Source: Bos javanicus | Lineage: Eukaryota; Chordata; Mammalia; Artiodactyla; Bovidae | DNA length: 64,000 nt | Assembly (NCBI RefSeq): GCF_032452875.1 | Contig: NC_083884.1 | Coordinates: 21,593,501-21,657,500 of the forward strand | Direction of reading: 5' to 3' | Shown here: positions 57,163-64,000 of the stretch, in pieces | Layout: each line of letters opens with the position of its first letter | Numbering within the stretch: the stretch's first letter is position 1 | Position numbers and translations under genes: made by a program | The notes under the pieces: model-generated | Database searches by the model: none | Told to the model about the DNA's origin: nothing | Seen by the model: the letters and a program-made list of their open reading frames with translations, nothing else

Positions 57163-59418
57163 TTCAGTTCAGTTCAGTTGCTCAGTCGTGTCTGACTCTT
57201 TGCAACCCCAGAGATTGCAGCAACCAGGCCTACCTGTCCATCATCAACTCCCAGAGCTTGCTCAAACTCATGTCCATCAAGTCGGTGATGGCAGCCAAGT
57301 ATCTCATCCTCTGTCATTCCCTGCTCATCCTGCCTTCAATCTTTCCCAGCATCACATTCCTTTCTAATGAGTCAGTTCTTTGCATCAGGTGGCCAAAGCA
57401 CTGGAGATTCAACTTTAGCATCAGTCCTTCCAATGAATATTCAGGATTGATATCCTTTAGGATAAGGGACTCTCAAGAGGTTTCTACAACCCACAGTTCA
57501 AAAGCATAAATCCTTTGGTGCTCAGCCTTCTTTATGGCCCAACTCTCACATCCATACATGACCACTGGAAAAACCATAGCTTTGACTAGCTGGATCTTTG
57601 TTGGCAAAGTAATGTCTCTGCTTTTTAATACACTGTCTATGTTGGCCATAGCTTTTCTTCCAAGGAGCAAGTGTCTTAATTTCATGGCTGAAGTCAACAT
57701 CTGCAGTGATTTTTGGAGCCCCCCAAAGTAAAGTCTGTCACTGTTTCCATTGTTTCCCCATTTATTTGCCATGAAGTGATAGGACTGAATGCCATGAGCT
57801 TCATTTTTTGAATGTTGAGTTTTAACTAGCTTTTTCACTCTCTCCTCTTTCACTTTTATCAAGAGGCTCTTGAGTTCCACTTTGCTTTCTGCTATTAGGG
57901 TGGTGTCAGCAGCATATCTGAGGTTAGTGATATTTCTCTTGGCAATCTTGATTCCAGCTTGTGTTTCATTCAGTCTGGCATTTCACGTGATGTACTCTAC
58001 ATATAAGTTAATAAGCGGGGTGACAATATACAGCCTTGATGTATGTACTCCTTTCACAATTTGGAACCAGTCCATTTTTCCATGTCTAGTTCTCTGTTGC
58101 TTCTTGACCTGCATACTCGTTTCTCAGGGTGCAGATAAGGTAGTCCATGCTGTATTCCCATCTCTTTAAGAATTTTCCATAGTTTGTTGTGATCCACATA
58201 GTCAAAGGCTTTGGCATAGTAAATGAAACAGAAGTAGATGTTTTGCTGGAACTCTCTTGCCTTTTCTATAATCCAGTGGATTTTGGCAATTTGATCTCTG
58301 GTTCCTCTGCCTTATCTGAATCCAGCTTGAACTTCTGGAAGTTCTCAACTCACTTCCTATTGAAACCTAGCTTGGAGAATTTTGAACATTACTTTGCTAG
58401 TGTGTGAGATGAGTGCAATTGTACTTCAGTCTGAACATTATTTGGCATTGCCTTTCTTTGGGATTGGAATAAAAACAGGCCTTTTCCAGTCCTGTGGCCA
58501 CTGATGAGTGTTTCAAATTTGCTGGCATATTGAGTGCAGCACTTTCACAGCATCATCTTTTAGGGTTTGAAATAGCTCAACTGGAATTCCATCACCTCCA
58601 CTAGCTTTTTTGTAGTGATGCTTCCTAAGGCCTACTTGACTTCACATTCCAGGATGTCTTTCTCTGGTTGAGTGATCACACCAATGTGGTTATTTGGGTC
58701 ATTAAGATCTTTTTTGTATAATTCCTCTGTGTATTCTTGCCACCTCTTCTTAATATCTTCTGCTTCTGTTAAGTCCATACCATTTCTGTCCTTTATTCTG
58801 CCCATCTTTGCATGAAATGTTCCCTTTGTATCTCTAATTTTCTTGAAGAAATCTCTATAGTCTTTCCCATTCTGTTGTTTTCCTCTATTTCTTTGCATTG
58901 ATCACTTAGAGAGGCTTTCTTATCTCCCCTTGCTATTCTTTGGAACTCTGCATTCAGATGGGTATATCTTTCCTTTTCTCCTTTGCCTTTAGCTTGTCTT
59001 CTTTTCTCAGCTATTTGTAAGGCCTCCTCAGATAGCAATTTTGCCTTTTTGCATTTCTTTTTCTTGGGGATGGTTTTGATCACCGCCTCCTGTATAGTGT
59101 CATCAACCTCTGTCCATAGTTTCTCAGGCAATCTGTTTACCAGATCTAATCCCTAGAATCTATTTGCCACTTCCACTGTATAATTGTAAGGGATTTGATT
59201 TAGGTCATACCTGAATGGCCTAGTGGTTTTCTCTACTTTCTTCCATTTAAGTCTGAATTTTGCAATAAGTCATTCATGATCTGAGTGACAGTCAGTTCCT
59301 GGTCTTGTTTTTCCTGACTATATAGAGTCTGCAAAGAATGTAATCAATCTGATTTTGTTATTGACCATCTGGTGATGTCCATGTGTAGAGTCATCTCTTG
59401 TGTTGTTGGAAGAGGGTG
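57163..59418 (-). mobile_element. BovB LINE inside an old L1
   Basis: About 2.26 kb; (ACTGA)n tail at the left. On the minus strand it starts in the endonuclease region ('gaacaccctcttccaacaac'). Target-site duplication ttctta (57157-57162, 59419-59424). Pol pieces: PEKLWTEVDDTIQEAVIKTI and KKCKKAKLLSEEALQIAEKR (59131 on), KIRDTKGTFHAKMGRIKDRN (58898 on), and 57880-57473 with CESWAIKKAEHQRIYAFELW. The YADD site is read Y-A-A-D near 57915. Numerous frame breaks; moderately old. Confidence 0.92.
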
Positions 59419-60499
59419 TTCTTAATGGTGTGTAGTATATAATATTGTAGTTTTACTTTGTATTTTCCTTATGACTAACAAAATTGAATATATTTTCATG
59501 TACTTATCTGATACCTGTTAAATAGCTAATAAATAGCTATTTTGTCTTCTGCCCATTTTCTAATTGGATCATTCACTTTCTCCCTAGACACCTCTTTACA
59601 TATTCTAGGTATAATTCTTATCTTAAATATATGACTTGGAATATTTTTTCTCAGTTGAAGCTTAATTTTTACCCTCATTACAGAATTTTTTACAGAGAAG
59701 AGTTAGTTTTAAATGAGATCTAATTTTTAGATGATGTCCACCTTATCAGTTTTTCCTTTTTTTTTTTTTTGAATTGTGCTTGTGGTAACAAGTCTAACAA
59801 CTTGCCACATAGCCCTAGCTCCCCAAGAATTCTTTATGTATTTTTCTAAAAATGCTACAGTGTTAGTGTTGTATGTAAGTTGATAATCCATTTTGACTTA
59901 AGTTTTGCATTACAGTATGATTTTTTTTCTGCTTTTTTTTTTTTTTTGGCTTGTAAATATCCAATTGCTTCATCACTGAAAAAATAGTTTGTCTGTTGAA
60001 TTGATTTTTCATTTCTTTGGTCTCAGGCACTTATTTGTGGGTCTGTGTCTCAGTTCTCTTTTCTGCTTCACTGATTTATGGGACTCTCCTCCACCAACAC
60101 CCTGCTATATTCAGTCACTAGCTAATAAGTCCTAATACCAGACAAAGTGATTCCTTACACTTCATTATCAAAACTTATTTTTTTTAGATTTTTCTAGGCC
60201 TTGTATCATCCCATATAAATTTGAGGATAAGCTTGTCTAGGCTGTAAAATAATTTGCTGGGGTTTTTATACAACTTACATTAAAGTACTGGGCTAATTTG
60301 AAGAAAATTGACATCTTCTGATGTTGGATCTTCACCACAAATATAGTGTGTCTTTACATGTACTTAGGTCCTGATTTCTTTGATCAGGATTTTATTACTT
60401 TCAATATACAAATTCAGGAGATATTTTGTTAGCTTTATATCTAAGTGTTTCATTATCCTGAAAGCAGCTAAGGAATTTTGTTTTTCTTTTTTTCTTTAA
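59419..60499 (-). mobile_element. Ancient L1 (L1M type), right part
   Basis: Continues 56318-57162 in register: 'ttgtcttctgcccattttct', 'ttctaggtataattcttatc', 'gataatccattttgacttaa', 'ggatatttt/aatatccaattgcttc' and 'tcctgatttctttgatcagg' correspond to antisense ORF2. No usable frame remains. T runs at 59757-59771 and 59933-59947. Confidence 0.75.
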
Positions 60500-60896
60500 G
60501 AATCAATATTGTTAAGGTGAACATACAACCCAAGGCAACTCACAAAGTTGATGAAACCCCTATCAAATTACCAGTGGTAATTTTTCAAAGAATAGAGGAA
60601 AAAAATATTTAAGTTTGTATGGAAACACAAAAGCCATTGAATAGCCATAGCAATCTTGAGAAAGAAAAACAGAGTTAAGGAATCAGGCTCCCTGACTTCA
60701 GACTATACTACAAATCTACAGTCATCAAAACAGAATGGTACTGGCATAAACATAGACAAAGATCAATGCAACAGAATAGAAACCTCAGAGGCCCACTCAT
60801 TTATGGTCTGTTAATCTATGAGAAAGGAGGCAAGAATATGCAGTGAAGAAAAGACAATATCTTCAAAAAATGGTGTTTGGAAAACTGGACAGGATG

Positions 60897-61213
60897 GACT
60901 TCCTTGATAGCTCAGTTGTTAAAGAATCCACCTGCAATGCAGGAGACCCTGGTTTGATTCCTGGGTCAGGAAGATCCACTGCAGAAGGGATGGTCTACCC
61001 ACTCCCGTTTTCTTGGGCTTCCCTTGTGGCGCAGCTGGTAAAGAATCTGCCTTCAACGTGGGAGACCTGGGTTCGATCCCTGGGTTGGGAAGAGCCCCTG
61101 GAGAAGGGAAAGGCTACCCATTCCAGTATTCTGACTAGAGAATTCCATGGACTGTATAGTCCATTGGGTTGCAAAGAGTCAGACATGACTGAGCGACTTT
61201 CGCTTTCACATGT
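60897..61213 (+). mobile_element. Dimeric Bov-tA SINE
   Basis: A first head-plus-core ('ggacttccttgatagctcag' to 'actcccgttttcttg') is followed at 61014 by a complete second unit ('ggcttcccttgtggcgcagc', B box 'gggttcgatccctgg', core, 'gagcgactttcgctttcac'). The split at '-ttcttggg-cttccc' is the known dimer form of this family, not two separate insertions. Confidence 0.88.
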
Positions 61214-61814
61214 AAAAGAATGAAATTAGAGCATTATCTAACATCATATACAAAAATAAACTGAAAATGAATTAAAGACCTATGTAAGATCAGACATTGT
61301 AAAACTCCTAGAGGAAAACATCGGCAGAAGACCTCTGGCATAAATTGCAGTGATTTTTTTTTTAATCCATCTCCTAGAGTCATGGAAATAAATACAAAAA
61401 TAAACAAATTGTACCTGATTAGGCTTAAAAGCTTTTTCACAGCAAAGGAAACCACAAAGAAAATGAAAAGACAACCTACAGAATTGGAGAAAATATTTGC
61501 AAGTAATGTGACCTAATGGGATTAATTTCTAAAATATACAAACAACTCATATAGCTCAATATCAATATCAAAAAATGGGCATAAGATCTAAATAGGTATT
61601 TCTCCAAAGAAGACATAGAGATGGCTAACATGTATATGAAAGAAGGCCCAGTTTTGCTAATTATTAGAGAAATGCAAATAAAAACTAGTCAGAATGGACA
61701 TCATTAAAAAGTCTATAAGTAATAAGGGCTAGAGAGGGTGTGGAGAAAAAAGAACCCTCCTACACTGTTGGCAGGAATGTAAATTGGTACAGCTACTGTG
61801 GAGAACAGTATGGA

Positions 61815-62026
61815 AAGTGAAAAGTGGAAGTGAAAATTCACTCAGTGCTGTCCGACTCTTTACAACCCCATGGACAATATAGTCCATGGAATTCTCTAGG
61901 CCAGAATATTGGACTGGGTTGTCATGCCCTTCTCCAGGAGATCTTCCCAACCCAGGGATCGAACCCAGGTCTCCTGCATTGCAGGTGGATTCTTTACCAG
62001 CTGAGCCACAAGGGAAGTCCACAAGG
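61815..62026 (-). mobile_element. Bov-tA SINE, full length
   Basis: Antisense core and tRNA-like head ending in 'ccacaagggaagtcc'. 12-bp target-site duplication with one difference: gaacagtatgga (61803-61814) and gaacggtatgga (62027-62038), taken from L1 ORF2. Confidence 0.92.
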
Positions 62027-62366
62027 GAACGGTATGGAGTTTCCTTAAAAACTATAAGTAGAGTTACCATATGATCTAATAGTCATATATATGTATGTAG
62101 ATATGTGGATATGTATACGCATACATACATATATATGTATATACATATACCTGTATAGATATACTTTTTCAGATTATTTTCCATTATAGGTTCAGGATAT
62201 TGAATATAGTTCAATGCGCCATACAGTAGGTCCCTGTGGTTACCAATTTTAATATAGTACTATGTATATGTTATCCCAAACTTAATTTATCTCCCTCCCA
62301 CATTGCTATTCCCTTTAGCAGCTATAAGTTCCATTTATGTGTATGATTTTTAATCAAGTTCAGGAA

Positions 62367-62650
62367 GTGTACTGGTTTGCTAGGGCTACTAAAGTACCAC
62401 AAACTGGGTGCTTTAAACCACAGTAATTTATTTCCTTACAGTTCTGGAGACTAGAGATCCAAGACCAAAGTGATATTAAAGTTGCTTTCTTCTGAGGCCT
62501 CTCTCCTTAACTTGTAGATGGCTCTCTTCTCCTTGTTTCCATATGGCCTCTTCTCTGTGTGTATTTGTGTCCTAATCTGTTTTTGTAAAGTCACCAGTTA
62601 TATTGGATTAGGGCCCACTCCAATGACTTCATTTAACCTTAATTATCAAG
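62367..62650 (-). mobile_element. MLT1-like LTR (ERVL-MaLR) fragment
   Basis: Antisense of a MaLR LTR: 'tggtttgctagggctactaa', 'cacaaactgggtgctttaaa', 'cagttctggagactagagat', 'ttctgaggcctctctcctta', 'ttggattagggcccactcca'. The same superfamily as 9693-10135. Its 5' end is cut where the BovB begins at 62652. Confidence 0.68.
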
Positions 62651-62651
62651 T

Positions 62652-64000
62652 AGGCCTTAGGAAGCATCACTACAAACAAAGATAGTGGAGGTGGTGGAAT
62701 TCCAATTGAGCTATTTCACATCTAAAAGATGATGCTGTGGAAGTGCTGCACTCAATATACCAGCAAATTTGGAAAACTCAGCAGTGGCCACAGGACTGCT
62801 GCTGCTGCTGCTGCTAAGTCGCTTCAGTCATGTCCGACTCTGTGGGACCCCATAGATGGCAGCCCACTAGGCTCCTTTGTCCCTGGGATTCTCCAGGCAA
62901 GAATACTGGAGTGGGTTGCCATTTCCTTCTCCAGTGCATGAAAGTGAAAAGTGAAAGTGAAGTCGCTCAGTCGTACCCAACTCTTAGCGACCCCATGGAC
63001 TGCAGCCTACCAGGCTCTTCCATCCATGGAATTTTCCAGGCAAGAATACTGGAGTGGGTTGCCATTGCCTTCTCCTGGCCACAGGACTGGAAAAGGTCAG
63101 TTTTCCTTCCAATCCCAAAGAAAGGCAATGCCAAAGAATTCTCAAACTACCACAGAATTGCACTCATCTCACACGCGAGTAAAGTAATGCTCAAAATTCT
63201 CCAAGCCAGGCTTCTTTAGTACATGAACCATGAACTTCCAGATGATCAAGCTGGTTTTAGAAAAGGCAGAGGAACCAGAGATCAAATTGCCAACATCATT
63301 GGATCATCGAAAAAGCAAGAAAGTTCCAGGAAAGCATCTATTTCTGCTTTATTGACTATGCCAAAGCCTTTGACTGTGTGGATCACAACAAACTGGAAAA
63401 CTCTTCAAGAAATGGGAATACCAGACTACCTGACCTGCCTCCAGAGAAATCTCTATGTACGTCAGGAAGCAACAGTTAGAACTGGACTCGGAACAACAGA
63501 CTGGTTCCAAATAGGAAAGGAATATGTCAAGGCTGTATATTGTCACCATACTTACTTAACTTATATGCCAAATACATCATGAGAAATGCCAGGCTAGATG
63601 AAGCACAAGCTGGACTCAAGATTGCTGAGAGAAATATCAATAACCTCAGATATGCAGATGACACAACCCTTATGGCAGAAAGTGACAAGAAACTTCAAAG
63701 CCTCTTGATGAAAGTGAAAGAGTAGAGTGAAAAAGTTGGTTTAAAGCTCAACACTCAGAAAACTAACATCATGGCATCTGGTCACATCACTTCAAATAAA
63801 TGGGGAAACAATGAAAACAGTGACAGACTTTATTTTGGGGGGCTCCAAAATCCCTGCAGATGCTGACTGCAGCCATGAAATTAAGACACTTGCTCCTTGG
63901 AAGGAAAGTTATGACCAACCTAGAGAGCATATTAAAAAGCAGAGACATTACTTTGCCAACAAAGGTCCATTTAGTCAAGGCTATGGTTTTTCCAGTGGTT
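62652..64000 (+). mobile_element. BovB LINE, partial, runs off the window
   Basis: Sense BovB starting at 'ggccttaggaagcatcacta' just before the NKASGG region and still within pol at the right edge. Frames: 63223-63582 (ELPDDQAGFRKGRGTRDQIA, MGIPDYLTC, GTTDWFQIGK) and 63540-63725 (NLYAKYIMRNARLDEAQAGL, NNLRYADDTTLMAESDKK), with an intact Y-A-D-D. A Bov-A2 sits in its finger domain, and several one-base indels break the frame (around 63300, 63395 and 63512). Confidence 0.92.
62799..63075 (-). mobile_element. Bov-A2 SINE, young, inside BovB
   Basis: Antisense Bov-A2 with a (GCT)6 tail at its left, both monomers close to consensus. Exact 14-bp target-site duplication tggccacaggactg (62785-62798 and 63076-63089), taken from the BovB reverse-transcriptase sequence. 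Confidence 0.96.

Larger units (their letters stand above)
60500..62065 (+). pseudogene. L1 ORF2p pseudogene, C-terminal part
   Basis: L1 ORF2p is the endonuclease/reverse transcriptase of L1. Here only the region after the catalytic core remains: 'acccctatcaaattaccagt' (60555 on), 'tttgtatggaaacacaaaag' (60614 on), 'ggctccctgacttcagacta' (60686 on), 'gtactggcataaacatagac' (60738 on) and, after the first SINE, the C-terminal domain with 'aggcttaaaagctttttcac' (61421 on), 'tggagaaaatatttgcaag' and 'gttggcaggaatgtaaattg' (61768 on). Many stops and indels; two SINEs add further breaks. Confidence 0.78.
60500..62366 (+). mobile_element. L1 LINE, 3' third, split by SINEs
   Basis: Sense L1 from the late reverse-transcriptase region of ORF2 to the 3' UTR. 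The UTR includes a (TA)/(CA)-like patch (62085-62160), 'ggttcaggatattgaatata' and 'gtatatgttatcccaaact'. It meets the minus-strand old L1 head to head at 60500. Interrupted by Bov-tA SINEs at 60897-61213 and 61815-62026. Confidence 0.82.

Overview
The window looks like nuclear DNA from a ruminant (cattle, sheep, goat or a relative). It is packed with repeats known from that lineage: BovB (RTE-type) LINEs, Bov-tA and Bov-A2 SINEs, and a bovine-type L1 with its characteristic 5' leader. I found no host protein-coding gene, no RNA gene outside SINE heads, and nothing prokaryotic. Every longer open frame I could explain is either a decayed BovB or L1 protein or the antisense shadow of one. The species cannot be fixed from the sequence alone.

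Layout. 1-3380 is the 5' third of a minus-strand L1, with 5' leader, a 146-bp tandem array and broken ORF1. It runs off the left edge and abuts a BovB 3' fragment (3381-3738). From 3.7 to 23.6 kb AT-rich unique DNA carries scattered BovB copies, an MLT1-like LTR, MIR, a hAT-type MER element, SINEs, and a pair of unclassified diverged repeats (7431 and 10790). From 23.6 to 35.9 kb BovB dominates: long minus-strand copies at 23620-25318 and 25668-28253, a nearly complete copy with an inverted 5' part at 30454-34328, and a fresh 3' fragment at 34796-35500. From 36 to 47.4 kb unique DNA holds SINEs, MIRs, a Tigger1-type deletion derivative and a BovB inserted inside a Bov-tA SINE. From 47.4 to 55 kb is a nest: an old interspersed repeat holds a hAT-type element, which holds a plus-strand BovB, which holds a minus-strand BovB, with a 67-bp L1 insertion in the outer layers. 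From 56.2 to 62.4 kb two old L1s lie in opposite orientation; the minus-strand one is split by a BovB and the plus-strand one by SINEs. The last 1.35 kb is a plus-strand BovB carrying a young Bov-A2 and leaving the right edge.

By my hand-drawn boundaries BovB makes up about 26 of 64 kb. All copies are dead: their endonuclease/reverse-transcriptase frames are truncated, shifted or stopped. The biology on show is therefore retrotransposition history. There are target-site duplications for at least a dozen insertions, two twin-priming inversions, a palindromic filler at one 5' junction, very short L1/BovB insertions, and three classes of BovB 3' tail that seem to track age. I see no new gene system. 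The most unusual items are junction structures and an unclassified repeat pair. All identifications are by recognition from memory, without a database search.
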